A stretch of 64,000 nucleotides of DNA from Lineus longissimus (GCF_910592395.1 NC_088323.1:5704001-5768000); one strand, 5' to 3'; counted from the first letter of the stretch, positions 12,401 to 22,286 are shown. Program-made: numbers and translations. The notes: generated by a model not told the origin, from the sequence alone.

Positions 12401-12864
12401 TATAAAAGGTAATTTTTTCAAATAACTTACTTTTCATCCTTTTTACTCCCACTGTCATCTCCATCATCACCGCCGTCATCTTTTTTGGCACTGTCAACAT
12501 CCGGATCAAAGTCAACCTTCCCGTTAACACTTAGGTTAACATCAACATCGCCGTTAACCGTTCCATTAACCTTCAAGTCTCCATTAACTTTTCCGTTAGC
12601 AGTGTCATCACTGTTAACTGAAGTATTATCCGTTATGTACCTGTCACCAGGGGTGTACGGAGGTAAATCCTCTGACAAATCGTCTGTTAAATTATTCGGC
12701 ATTGATATAATCAAATTTCCTTCTCCAACTCCGTCTATTTCAGCATTATCATCCATCAGCAAAGTATCTGATATGTCCTCTAAATTGATTTCGTCTCCAT
12801 GGTAATTCTGACCCGAGGACAATACATTCTCTAATGGAGGTGGTTCAGTTATTGTGTCACCCAT
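473..12864 (-). CDS. ABCB1-like: ABCB1-like full ABC transporter (P-glycoprotein / multidrug-resistance type), 23 coding exons, about 1407 aa
   Basis: Coding exons, 5' to 3': 12864-12431, 12223-12184, 11811-11654, 11133-10903, 10536-10365, 9976-9852, 9387-9216, 8735-8514, 8233-7904, 7809-7639, 7502-7310, 7142-6985, 6275-6108, 5700-5518, 5294-5211, 4929-4726, 4571-4471, 3781-3641, 3213-3057, 2815-2612, 2338-2132, 1318-1172, 694-473. All junctions keep phase and give an open frame. The architecture is TMD1-NBD1-linker-TMD2-NBD2. NBD1 has Walker [10 protein letters not shown] (about 537-545), signature LSGGQ (641-645) and Walker B ILLLDE (661-666). NBD2 has GTSGCGKST (1192-1200), LSGGQ (1298-1302) and ILLLDE. 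Both catalytic glutamates are present, so both ATP sites look competent. The linker (about 750-802) carries RRLNS and other R-x-x-S kinase-type sites. Loop 1 has two N-glycosylation sequons (NAT, NYT). The family exports hydrophobic compounds across the plasma membrane. Exon 15 uses a GTGAGG donor; stopping at the earlier GTAAGA would delete a conserved 12-residue stretch. The N-terminus is about 120 residues longer than in human P-glycoprotein. Confidence 0.95.
658..1105. repeat. 147-148 bp tandem repeat copying the 5' edge of ABCB exon 23
   Basis: Three units begin at 658, 806 and 953. Each holds the first 36 or so nt of the last ABCB exon, its CTGCAG acceptor, the pyrimidine tract and about 110 nt of intron. 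The unit at 658 is part of the true exon; the other two are intronic copies that keep an intact acceptor. A partial fourth unit decays near 1100. Confidence 0.9.
1460..1770. repeat. 52-bp minisatellite, about 6 copies
   Basis: The unit begins GGATAATGCCGTAAGCCACT and is repeated about every 52 bp in ABCB intron 22 (starts near 1462, 1514, 1565, 1617, 1669, 1721). Copies differ by only one to three bases, so expansion is recent. There is no spacer structure and no coding frame. Confidence 0.9.
3340..3490. repeat. Degenerate short tandem repeat in ABCB intron 18
   Basis: Imperfect units of about 15-16 bp, of the type AATGTATTCCAATCCAATTG, run through this stretch. It lies between exons 18 and 19 and has no other visible feature. 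Confidence 0.7.
3771..4040. repeat. Tandem duplication (period 136 bp) of the 5' edge of ABCB exon 18
   Basis: The first copy (3771-3906) contains the start of exon 18, its acceptor and the intron upstream. The second copy (3907 to about 4040) repeats it with about 90 percent identity and still carries an acceptor-like CAG. An insertion follows the second copy. Confidence 0.85.
4070..4325 (+). mobile_element. tRNA-derived SINE, older copy (family also at 40.14 kb)
   Basis: This matches the element at 40140-40470 through its tRNA-like head (GCCT.ATGATTAGCGCTGCTGGC), the box region GGGCCGAGGGAGAACTC, the body motif GGCTTTCAAGGAAGTAAAAT and the downstream GCCAGGGCAAG. The B box has decayed. It lies in ABCB intron 17, opposite to the gene. 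Confidence 0.75.
5939..6078. mobile_element. Small palindromic MITE-like element in ABCB intron 13
   Basis: The ends are inverted copies of ATATGTAAGGTAAGGT, and the inner arms (CAATTATAGCC and GGCTATAATTG) also pair. The total length is about 140 bp and there are no coding signals. It ends about 30 bp from the donor of exon 13. Confidence 0.65.
8889..9192. mobile_element. 304-bp nested palindromic transposon-like element with CTGAA target duplication
   Basis: The terminal inverted repeat starts TCACAGGCCCTTGAGTACAT and continues for about 90 bp at both ends with near identity. A second palindrome (around CTAGCATAG) sits in the middle, with inner inverted copies of the arm. The direct repeat CTGAA flanks it at 8884-8888 and 9193-9197. 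It lies in ABCB intron 7, 23 bp downstream of the exon 7 donor boundary. There is no open frame, so it is non-autonomous. Confidence 0.85.
10797..10862 (-). mobile_element. tRNA-like SINE fragment
   Basis: On the minus strand it reads TGGCCTAGTGGCTCTGAC (A-box-like) followed about 30 bp later by AGTTCAAACCTC (B-box-like). It is a short remnant in ABCB intron 4, not a functional tRNA. Confidence 0.45.
11348..11397 (-). pseudogene. Decayed partial copy of ABCB exon 3 (donor side)
   Basis: This 50-bp stretch matches the 3' end of exon 3 (11648-11700) at most positions, including the residues V-G-D-x-M and the donor region, which has mutated from ACTTAC to ACTTAT on the plus strand. It lies 300 bp downstream of the real exon, inside intron 3, at the edge of the 63-bp repeat array. 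Confidence 0.75.
11398..11649. repeat. 63-bp minisatellite, four copies, open in one frame
   Basis: Four 63-bp units sit between the real exon 3 and its decayed copy. The period is a multiple of three, so one plus-strand frame is open through all units (a 21-residue repeat, [20 protein letters not shown]). It lies opposite to, and inside an intron of, the ABCB gene, and I see no evidence that it is translated. Confidence 0.85.
12431..12864 (-). CDS. ABCB first coding exon: acidic N-terminal extension with VNG repeats
   Basis: This exon encodes the first 144 residues of the ABCB protein, before homology to the transporter fold begins in exon 2 (the basic strand [13 protein letters not shown]) and exon 3. 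It starts [14 protein letters not shown], is rich in D, N and S, and contains a degenerate repeat of V-N-G-(x)2-4 between residues about 95 and 125. It ends in an acidic/basic stretch ([17 protein letters not shown]). No membrane segment is visible, so it should be cytosolic. The ATG at 12864 is the first in frame after a spliced 5' UTR acceptor at about 12934. Confidence 0.85.
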
Positions 12865-13145
12865 TTTTAGTGTCCAGTTAAAATTCTTTTAAATTCTCAC
12901 TCTATTTGAGTTGGTCTTGTTACTTTTTTACATCTGGAAAGGAGAAACAATTTTCAAAATCAAAGCAATCAACGCCAAAATATATGTTTGAATATACGTT
13001 TAAATTCAAGAAGTCACAGCAGTCCGGCATAAGGACCATTTTATGTTAAATTAGAAAGGTATAGTCAATATGGGCGAGTTTCAGAAAGCGAATTTCAAAC
13101 TCCGAATCAAAATGTTCCATGCAAACCAGAAATGAGACACCTACC
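12865..13145 (-). promoter_or_regulatory. ABCB 5' UTR with a probable leader intron
   Basis: On the minus strand a pyrimidine tract and CAG lie just above 12933, so the first coding exon probably starts at 12933 with 69 nt of 5' UTR. A good donor (AAG|GTAGGTGTC) lies at 13145/13144, which would end an upstream non-coding exon. This is inferred from splice consensus only. Confidence 0.4.
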
Positions 13146-13436
13146 TTGGACAAGAACATTTTCCAACCGAAGTGATATACATATATATATAGGGCCTACA
13201 TATAGGATAATCAAAACCCTTAGCACTTGGAAGATGGGCTTCGTGTGGCACACAAGCCTATGGCCTGATGAAAGAAAACGAACTTATACAATATATTTAT
13301 ATACCAAGTGCATAATGGTAAAAGTTGTGTCCCACATTTTGACTCTTTGAGTCATTAACTGGGTCAATGTTATCCAGTTATCCATAATGATAGGTCAGTG
13401 GGAACGATAAGGTTATAAACGGGGACTTTTCATATA

Positions 13437-13615
13437 CAGTGGAACCTCCCTTAGCGGACACCTCTCTATTAGGGACTACCTCTCTATTAAGGACACTAGT
13501 TCTAGACCCAAATTGGTTGTTTCCATTCAATTTGACCTCTCTACCTCTCTATTAAGGACAACATCTGTCAGTCCCAAGGGTGTCCTTAATAGAGATGTTC
13601 TACTTGGTACTACTG
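13437..13615. mobile_element. Pogo/Tigger-like MITE (CAGTGGAACCTC family), copy 1
   Basis: It starts CAGTGGAACCTCCCTTAGCG and ends in a degenerate inverted copy (...TACTG), with TA on both sides. Repeated inner motifs are CTCTCTATTAAGGACA. At least six further copies occur in the window. Confidence 0.75.
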
Positions 13616-13624
13616 TACATGTAA

Positions 13625-13852
13625 AGTAGAACCTCTCTTAGCAGTTACCTCTCTAATACAGACACCCTCTCTATTAAGGACACTAGTTTCGGTCCGTAGT
13701 TAGCTGTTGCCATTCAACTTGACCTCTCTAATCAGGAAAACTTTCTATTAACTAGTTGTTGCCATTCAACTTGACCTCTCTAATCAGGAAACCTTTCTGT
13801 TAAGGACAGTTCTTGTCGGTCCGGAGGGTGTCCTTATTGGAGAGGTCTTACT
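13625..13852. mobile_element. Pogo/Tigger-like MITE, copy 2 (internally duplicated)
   Basis: Same family as copy 1 and directly next to it, starting AGTAGAACCTCTCTTAGC. The inner segment AACTAGTTGTTGCCATTCAA is present twice (near 13700 and 13750), making this copy longer than the usual 178 bp. Confidence 0.7.
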
Positions 13853-14351
13853 ATAAAGATGAAACCCAGCGAAGAAGAATATATCAAGGGGGACTGTACT
13901 TATTTTGTAATTATATTGCCAAATTTCACCTTCAGTGAAAACTGGAACAAAACAGAAACAAATCACTACTGGCAACAAAAAAGGGTCTCATAGGTGTGGA
14001 CATGTGACACAGAAGCACCAAAAGTAAAACCAGCTAAACAACAGCTACACACTAGCCCTATAATTGGGTCTGTGAAGTTGGCTCCCAGTTCCTTATTCGC
14101 GCCCATTTTGAAAGTTGTTATTTTGCCTTCCAATACTTCCAGTACGGGCACGAATAAGGAACTGGGAGTTAGGCTAAGCATTGCCAAGTTCCCAATTCAA
14201 ATTTCTTTCAAATATTAACCCTCCAAAGTCCGGTAATTCCATCGATTGGTTTTAACCCATTGTTATTCCTGCTCCCGATTCAAACGCAAAATGCCTTTCA
14301 CGAATGGTCTCTACAGGGAGACATTCAAGACATGTGCCTTCCCGTAGAAGA

Positions 14352-14386
14352 CTAGCGCGCACCGAGCGCGCGCCGAGCGCGCAGTC
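14352..14386. promoter_or_regulatory. GC-rich GAGCGCGC cluster upstream of SLC38A11
   Basis: Three overlapping copies of GCGCGC spaced by CCGA form the most CpG-dense spot in an otherwise AT-rich intergenic region. The position suits a promoter element. No specific factor site is claimed. Confidence 0.3.
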
Positions 14387-14732
14387 GTTCTCTACCCGCT
14401 GTGCAATATTCCTAGGAAGTATCTTTTAGTTGTGAATGAGAGCAAGACGCGACTGACCCATCGTTAACTCCTGTTTCCTGTTCATGACTTTCCCGCTCAA
14501 TGTCGCACCTGTTCGTACAAGTTGTACGGCCAATTTTATGTGTGTTGTGACGTCCCACATGATATTCTAATCGGCCTACTTGGCGTTGCGCCTATGTATG
14601 TGCAATTGTCTCGAGTTTGAAATGGCATTCTAGTGCGAAACAAGTCTTCAATCATGTACTAAATCAGTATAGGCCTATATGAGACTTTGACAAATTGGTC
14701 ACAAGATTAACAAGGACTTTCGGAAACGGAAT

Positions 14733-17700
14733 ATGTTTGGAAGGAAGAAGGAGACGGACTTGGCTCTGTCTGAGGACAAATCGTTGATAGCAGATACACC
14801 CGGGAAATATTACTCTAAGGAAAATGAAACGGTAGGTTATGCATCATCTTGATCCTCAATGTACTGACATTGCTCAGCTTCCGGACAACGCGGCGCAGGC
14901 TACGGAGGCAATACCGCTGGCAGTTCAGTATGGTCGTCGTCCAGATAGTCGCCAGTCTTGAACGTCTTCGAAGGATGTGCTTCGCAGTCATGAGCTGGTC
15001 ACGGGGCCAGTGCAGAAGTAGAAAATGTCCCTCTGGAGAAAGTGCCAGGCCCTCACATGTATTCTGACAGATTATTATAATCATACATTGCTCTATAGAG
15101 GCCATGTCCCTCATAAGCGAGAGGTGAATCCTTTGTTCCCCGGACATGTTATCCCAAAATCCAAGCATTCAGGCGAAAATTCTTCGAATATTTTCGTTTC
15201 GGAGTGTTTCCCTCGACCTCGGTGTTTGGAAAGGTTCAAATACAGATCGACATATAGTTCTCTGTTTCTCCCAATTAAAAAGTCGTGGTCTCTCTTGCCG
15301 TCTATTGCATGGAGAAACTGAAACGTGGGGAACAACCAATATAAGACTGGCTAGGTTGGTGTTTCGGGCTTTCTGAGTAGACGAACAGTAAAGTTACTGA
15401 ATGCGATGCAAAAATTATAGTCCTCAAAAGTAAAGGTCAGCGGTTCCTCTTCAGAAGGACAGATTCTTGTTGAAATCATTCGACAATGGACTTTGATTAC
15501 ACTCCGGACGAAGTGCATTTGTCTTGTCCCTCTCCTTCCATGTGAAGACCATATATCTAGGATGACGCCTGGACTACACTGGGCTTCTTATCTATTTGAA
15601 ACGTTAGCAAATATTTAAACAAACGATTCGGATATGTTTTATATGTCAGGAGTTCGAAATGACATCCGACAGATTTCATTATTCCGTACAATTGACAACT
15701 AGAAAGACCATTTCACAGACAAAAACGCGTCTATCTGTCTTTCAACGTTCTCAGTGAGGGAAAACACAGAGAGAGAGAAACGCTTAAAGAGTTACGTCGG
15801 CGTTATCTCGAGATACTTCGAACTCTTCGTTATCTCGAGATACTTCGAACTCTTCGTTTATATTCGTTACTGTATGGACATCTGATAGCATGTATCTTCG
15901 TCTTCACAACGGCAGTCATGTTGAAATTTACACTGCAATGTGAAATTTTTCAAATTCAAAGTCAGATTTTTAATTTTGAGAACACACGTGCTCGTTTAAG
16001 GCACAGGTGTCTTTTTGTCCTGATATGAATATGATATTGATAATTGAATATTGTCTCTCCTAAACAAGTATATAAATTATATACATGTACACCCCCGTGG
16101 CTGTTACAGGCATGGTTAAATTCCTTGCAACAGCCGTTTGTTGGCCTACATAATATTGCAATAAACTCATGAGGCAGTCCATTCGTCATTCTATCCATAT
16201 CCACTGTGGCCGGAGTGTAATAATGCAATAACACCTCCAGACAGATAACAGAAAAAATGTCATGAAAATTCATTTGCATAATATTTTGAATATTTCCTCG
16301 GGTGATTTGCATTTTTATAGTACATTTCCATGCAACTAAATGTGGAACCTCCCTTAACGGACACCTCTCTGTTAAGGACACCCTCTGTATTAAGGACACT
16401 CTTTAGTTTTGGTCCTATTGGTTGTTCCATTCAATTTGACCTCTCTAAACAGGACACCTCTCTATTAAAGACAGCACTTGTCAGTCCCGAGGGTGCATGA
16501 CTGTATCCAATAATATGTGCATGAGGAAATTCCCGTGAGCTATCGTTAACAATCGTGTCCACGTTGCACATTACAGGGTGTTTCTAAAAACCTTATTAGT
16601 TAAAATTCTAACGTCTAGCTCATCTTATCTGCTGATACATGTGAAAGTACGAAACTAATACATTGAAGCAAAGGTACACTGTGTCATAGAGAAACAGATG
16701 GATGTGTGAATCATATAGAAATTGGAATATTTTCAAATGCATGGAATAAATTGATGCACTAATTACACACATTATCATGTATAACATATCTGTAGATCGG
16801 GATATGCATGACATGACGCAAACTATGTTGTTTTCTCATATTATGAGCTGGCAGTTGAAAGAGATAATAGATACATAAGTAGACATTATCTTCCTGATTG
16901 CAAAATTACGGTTAACCGTATGATGATAACTTAGTTATACGGGCATGGCAGAGGTGTTTTCAAAAATAATTTGTCCTTAAGGACATTTTGATAGATGTAT
17001 ATGAATAGAACCTGGCCGAGCGAAACAGTTTTATAGAATTTTCGCAAATCCCCCGAAACATCCACGTGAGCGCCTGTCCCATTATTCGACGTCGTGATCA
17101 GGAGCTTGATCAATGGGATAGGCGTTCACGTTGGCGTCTCGGGATTTGCGGAAAAAATCACCCGGATTTTTTGCCGGATTCCCTGCGCTCGGATCCCCGC
17201 GTACAATCCCTCCTCCTCGAGTTACTTTCTAACCAGTGCACCGTCACCCAATGTCTCAGGAACAGAGGATTCAAAATGCGCCAATCCATCAGAATAAAAT
17301 ATGACAAGACACGTTTTCCAGGAGGGACATTATTGACCGTTACACCTGATTCAAACCCTGGCCAGATGATATTTCGATGACATAAGTAAACCAGCATCGG
17401 GAGCATAGCTTCAGACTTTACAATTCCCTTTTAGACAGTTGATGGCAGCGACTCGGGAAATTATCAGACCAAACTGGTTGATGAAAAAGATGAGACGGTT
17501 TTGTATGATTCGACACAAAACGAAAACAAGGCGAAAAGTGGCACATTCGCCGCCTGTTTCAACACAGCTAACTCCATCATTGGGTCGGGAATGATAGGTA
17601 GGAAAACACTGACCATTTTCTATTTTCCGTGCTGTCGGAGTGCATGGTGCAGTGGAAACATCAGCGTCTGTCCTCTCTGAGGTCACGCGTTCGATTCCCG

Positions 17701-20700
17701 TTACAGATATCTGACAGAGAGAGAGCGACTCTCTTCGACAGATTTTTGTCGCCGATGAAAACAATGGAGCACTATTCTGAAGGGTTAAAGGGGGAACATT
17801 GTCAGGGGTAGGAATCTAGGAGTTAGAGTCGCCTCGCCTGCAACCTATAACCGGTCATTTATATTTCAGGGACACCTTATGCGATCCTAAAATGTGGTGT
17901 AGGATTAGGTGCAATATTACTGTTCGGAGTCGGAATATTAACAGGTTAGTTCTAATTTTGGCAGTGACTATTTGGCAAGCCCGGCTTCCCAAACAGTGAC
18001 TTTTTTGGCCAAAGATGGAGAGCCGAACTCATTCGTACTTAGCCTTTCAGGAGAACAGTATCATTCATGGCAATGCGGTCAACAACACTACTGGAGTTAC
18101 AACAAAGGACCTAGCAATGTACCTAATGAATTTATCACGACTATCTCTAACCCTCTCTTTACAGGCTGTCCCTCACCGACTCTTAACCTCCCTAATGGCT
18201 TTTTCAGATTATTCTTTAAAGATCCTAATCCGGTCAGGCATTTACAGCGATGAAGTGACATACCAGGGTGTCATGAGAAAAGCCTTTGGTCTCGTGGGTT
18301 ACATCGTCATAACATTTATGCAGTTTATGTACCCTTTTTTAGGTAGGTAGCAAAGAAAAAACAACAATAACAGGCCAGAGTAATTTTTGGATGATAATCT
18401 TTTTTGGGGGCCCCGTAACCGAAATGAGCTTGTTGCCATTAACTGGGGATCTTTTTTGCGAAATGAGTAAATGGAAGGGAACGTGTATGGAAGAGAAATG
18501 AATGGTATTTTCCGATCAACGGCGCCAAAAAATACAGGTCCCACAATCTTTGCCTTTTTCTCACTTTTTGTTTTCTTTTATCTTCTCAGCGATGGTAAGC
18601 TACAACATCATCATTGGTGACAACATCACTAAAGTCATAAGTCGATTCGGAGGAGGTATGTACGATTATTTCTAATCAGCCTTTTCAACCCAAAACGATT
18701 TGGAAACATATTGTTAGACTCCGTGCGATCTTAAACTGTTTGGTCAGTTAAATCAATACGTGTATATTATCTGCCCTGGCTGCATGGGTTAAGCCCGCAG
18801 CACACTAGCCGCCAACTTCGGCGTTCATTGGCGTTTTTTGCCGCAAGAGTCCTGAACGCCTGAAAAATCCCTAGTCTGCTACGAACGGCGTCGGCGAACG
18901 CGACTTGCCGCCACATGCCGCAACTAAACGCCAAATATCTAACATGCCTGATTTTTGACGCGTGCCGCTGCGTTTGAACGCAAGAAGAAGCCAGGTGTGC
19001 TACGGATGGCCGCCTGACTTGGCGTCGGCGGCGAGGCTATGGCCAACCAGCTTGCGTCTTGATGTGACATGATTTCAAAATGGCAGCCTAAAGCGGCGGA
19101 AAAGACGCTACTGGACGCCGATTCTGGGCAGGTGTGCTCTGACCGAGATCCACTGGCCGCCAACTTTGGCGTCGAGAGGCGTCAGCTGAACGCTTCTTGT
19201 CGTCAAAGTTGGCGGCTAGTGTGCTGCGGGCTTTAGGACTATCGACGCCCATGAAATCTGCTTCAAGGGGTCGATGTTATAAAGACATACGGAGGTGATG
19301 TGCCTTAAAGCTCACTTTCTTCTTTTTCCTTCCTCTAGAAGCAGTAATTGGTTCTGTGATCGCAGACCGGCGGTTCGTGATATTCCTTGCCAACGTCGTT
19401 ATCACCGTCCCATTGTCAATGTATAAAAATGTGGCCAAGTTTGCAAAGGTAAGTGCCTGTTATTGGGCATCTCGACCAGCAAGGTTTTTGCATCTTATCG
19501 CGTCAGTATGAGCGGAGGTTTCGGAGGCAATACAGCTGGAAGTTCAGTACGGCGTATCGGGGCCTTTGCGAAAACTGTCGTGAGACGACGAGTTTTGTGA
19601 ACGGCACTTACCCGGGATTGCACTTTGTGATATCTTTATACTGCCGCACGATGTTTGTGGTGTTGTCAGTCTTGGTTTATGTCTCATCTTATTGCGTATT
19701 TCTTACCCAAAGTTTTCATCCAGTTTGCAGGGTTGTCTATCGTTATGATCATGTTTGTAGTCTTCGTCGTCATCTTCCGCATGGTTGACTTCACTTTGGA
19801 AAATAAAATGTAAGTGATCGTGATTCACTTCCTCAAACCAAAGGACGTATCTTTTTGCCTTACTGTTGCAGTCTCCTAAGATTGGTCTCGCCACTTACCA
19901 AAATGAGACATATCTTTTGTCCGCCGAGGTGTAAAAAATATGAGCTCAGCGCGTGATGGGGTCGAAAAAGGCTGGAAAAAACTCCTTTCATTCTCGTTCC
20001 CATTAGCTAAACAACGCAAAGATGATAAACGATCATAATGCATTGAGATTTTTGAATTAGAGCCAGAGCACGCAATTTAAAGGTATCAGTGTAAAGCAGA
20101 CAGTTCAGCTTTAATGATTCATTTAAAGGGACCGTATGACCTAACATTCTTTTAAAGGGGATATATCATTCTTGTTCCAGTCCATCAACCCCAAATGATT
20201 GGATGTTTGCAAACAAAGACTTTGTAAGAGGAGTAAGCATTATGGCTTTTGGTAGGTTAATTAGGAAAAGATTTTGCCCAGTAGTTTTTGCACAGCGGCC
20301 TAAAATGACGTGGACATTTTACTTTTGAAAAAGTCTATAGAATAGGTTTGGTTTGATACAGTGATTCCTCTATTTTCCCGATGTACATTTACATGTATGA
20401 CCAAATAATAAACTTCCTAATAGAAATAAACATTGCCACTGTAAAGTACCCAGACGTGTTGAAATTCATAATTATATATGTGTGTTTACATGACTGAAAA
20501 ATCTCAAATTCAATTCAGATTTTGAAAGGACCCCTCTGAAATAAATTTCTCTATAAGTCCTTTTCTCTTTCCAGCATACTTGTGTCATCACAATTCCTTC
20601 CTTATCTACGATTCCCTGAAGGACAAATCGGAAAGAGGTTGGGGGAAGGTGGTCCACACCAGCGTCTCGTTTGTCGTCGTGGTGATGATGGTATTTTCTC

Positions 20701-22256
20701 TTTGCGGTTACGCAGCATTTAAGAGTTTTACACAGGGTAAGGGCTCGTTTGTCGTCGTGGTGATGGTAGTATTCGCTCTCTCTCTGCGGTTACGCAGCAT
20801 TTAAGAGTTTTACACAGGGTAAGGGCTCATTTGTCGTCATGGTGATGATGGTATTCGCTCTCTGCGGTTACGCAGCATTTAAGGGCTTTACACAGGGTAA
20901 GGACTGTCACTTACTCATAAAGGTTAATCACTGTGTACTACTATACCGGCCCGAAATTTTGTTCTTACCTTCTACCATTTGCGTCTTCAGGTGACATCCT
21001 AGAGAATTTCTGCAGCAAAGACGACTTGGCAAATGCAGCAAGGATTATATATTCCATTAACATAATGCTGACATATCCAATAGAGTGCTTTGTGGTTAGA
21101 GACGTAAGATATATTTATCAGTTCCTCAGCTTACCTCACCATTTTCTTTTAAATGAGCAGTAGGCCGAGCCTTATTGGCTTGATTGCAGAATCCCCGACA
21201 AATGTCATGCTTCTTTGTTCTACTACTAGGTGTTAAAAAAATCCCTTTCAATTGAATAAAACCAGAAGAAATGAAATAAATCTTGTATTTCAAGGTCCTT
21301 TTTATTACGTGTAAGCTATACCCGTGGCATTCGAAAAGCTCTAATCCATCAAAAAAAGTACAACTGTACATTTTTTTATTGTAGGTGATTGAAAACTCTG
21401 TTTTTATCAACAGACAGCCGCAACCGCTTTGGCGGCATATCATTGTAACACTAGTCATATGTGTTACCACCCTGGCTATATCACTTATCACTGACTGTGT
21501 TAGCATTGTATTGGAAATTACGGTAAGTGGTAAAAAAACGGGGGGGAATGGCCGTCAGTATAATTCAGCTTCTGCATTAATAATGGCAACAGCCAACAGG
21601 TTTCCAAAGTTTTTGACCCCCCTCAGTGCGTATTAGGGGAATACAAAATTCAATACGGATGCTAAACGAACAGTCAACGAGACCTGACCTTCAGGGTCTT
21701 CATCGTTATAGAAAAGTCACATCGTCGTCCAAATGTATTGAATTTGAAACCCGTTCCATTTATAGGCCACTGAATCAAGTGTCAGTAAGGGGTCAAAACA
21801 TTGTAAAAGGGTTCAGAGAGAAGAGGGAGCAAGAAATCCAAAGCAGTCTCTGTTGATTCCTTCTCCTTCTTCTACATTAACCCTTCATGGACATTTTTCA
21901 TCTTTGACCTCTTACAGATTCTTGATTCAATGGTCTGTGTTCGATTTTTTTAGGGTGCGACGATGGCGTCTCCCATGATCTTCATCTTTCCCGCGCTGTG
22001 TCTGATGAAACTCCGCCCAGCATCCGAAAAAACGTGGCAGTCGATGATTATCCCCATCTTCATGGTCGTACTTGGGATTTGCTTCGTGTTCATCGGTCTC
22101 GCCCAGGTCATTATGCAAATTATTGAAGGAATCAAATGTAGCCACGGGAAGGACTTGGCATATTGTTTCGAACCTATCGCAAATAAGACGAATATAACTT
22201 GGTATTTTTACCCTAATCAAACAAACTATATGTATAATAAAACAGCTGCATCATAG
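14733..22256 (+). CDS. SLC38A11-like: Sodium-coupled neutral amino acid transporter 11-like (SLC38A11 type), 12 coding exons, 506 aa
   Basis: Exons: 14733-14831, 17435-17597, 17870-17944, 18208-18342, 18590-18655, 19339-19448, 19724-19809, 20181-20251, 20575-20736, 20991-21103, 21385-21522, 21954-22256. Together they give 1521 nt with every junction in phase. The first membrane segment carries FNTANSIIGSGMIGTPYA, the SLC38 unwound-helix motif with its sodium-site Asn. Later landmarks are LTDYSLKILIRSG, PFLAMVSYNIIIGD, DWMFANKDF and AYLCHHNSFLIYDSL, the order found in SLC38A11. About 11 membrane helices are predicted by eye; the first 70 residues are hydrophilic and cytosolic. The C-terminal tail has four N-glycosylation sequons at residues 483, 486, 494 and 501, so it should face outside. 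The family takes up neutral amino acids with sodium; substrate here is unproven. For exon 7 the acceptor after TTTTCATCCAG is used, because the next AG would shift the frame onto a stop. Confidence 0.93.
16340..16503. mobile_element. Pogo/Tigger-like MITE, copy 3, truncated
   Basis: The left end TGGAACCTCCCTTAACGGACA and the inner motifs match the family. The right end is lost after GAGGGTGC. It lies in SLC38A11 intron 1. Confidence 0.65.
17635..17750 (+). mobile_element. tRNA-derived SINE (GTGCAGTGGAAACATC family), copy 1
   Basis: The A-box-like TGGTGCAGTGGAAACATC is followed by the B-box-like GCGTTCGATTCCCG at tRNA spacing. The same head and body appear at 59.28 kb. It lies in SLC38A11 intron 2. 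Confidence 0.65.
18792..19232. mobile_element. GC-rich Harbinger-type MITE, 441 bp, TTA target duplication
   Basis: The ends are a near-perfect 27-bp inverted repeat, AGCCCGCAGCACACTAGCCG at the left and its complement at the right. TTA flanks both sides (18789-18791 and 19233-19235), the 3-bp target duplication typical of PIF/Harbinger elements. The interior is rich in GGCG/CGCC words that form further inverted pairs. It sits in SLC38A11 intron 5 and has no transposase frame. Confidence 0.8.
20665..20905. repeat. Tandem triplication (about 80 bp) of the 3' edge of SLC38A11 exon 9
   Basis: The real exon end (20665-20736) and donor are followed by two copies (about 20744-20823 and 20826-20902). 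Each repeats the coding segment for S-F-V-V-V-V-M through F-T-Q and keeps the same CAGGGTAAGG donor. Read through from the real exon, the first extra copy shifts frame and reaches a stop, so use of the downstream donors would truncate the protein. Confidence 0.9.
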
Positions 22257-22280
22257 CGGAACAATTGTTTCAGGAAAAAT

Positions 22281-22286
22281 AATAAA
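22281..22286 (+). terminator. Poly(A) signal of SLC38A11-like gene
   Basis: AATAAA lies 25 bp after the TAG stop codon at 22254-22256, which implies a very short 3' UTR. A second AATAAA follows at about 22595. Confidence 0.5.

Larger units (their letters stand above)
12934..14732. other. Intergenic region between head-to-head ABCB and SLC38A11 genes
   Basis: About 1.87 kb separate the two start codons. The region holds the ABCB leader exon, two pogo-like MITEs, a TA microsatellite near 13180 and an imperfect inverted repeat at 14084-14171 (CCCAGTTCCTTATTCG and its complement). A GC-rich run of repeated GAGCGCGC at 14352-14384 lies 350 bp upstream of the SLC38A11 start. No coding exon is visible. 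Confidence 0.6.

Noticed and set aside
12485-12805. 106-residue plus-strand open frame
   Set aside because: It is the antisense shadow of the ABCB N-terminal exon, whose regular V-N-G codons keep the other strand open.
18939-19163. 74-residue minus-strand frame
   Set aside because: It lies wholly inside the GC-rich Harbinger-type MITE.
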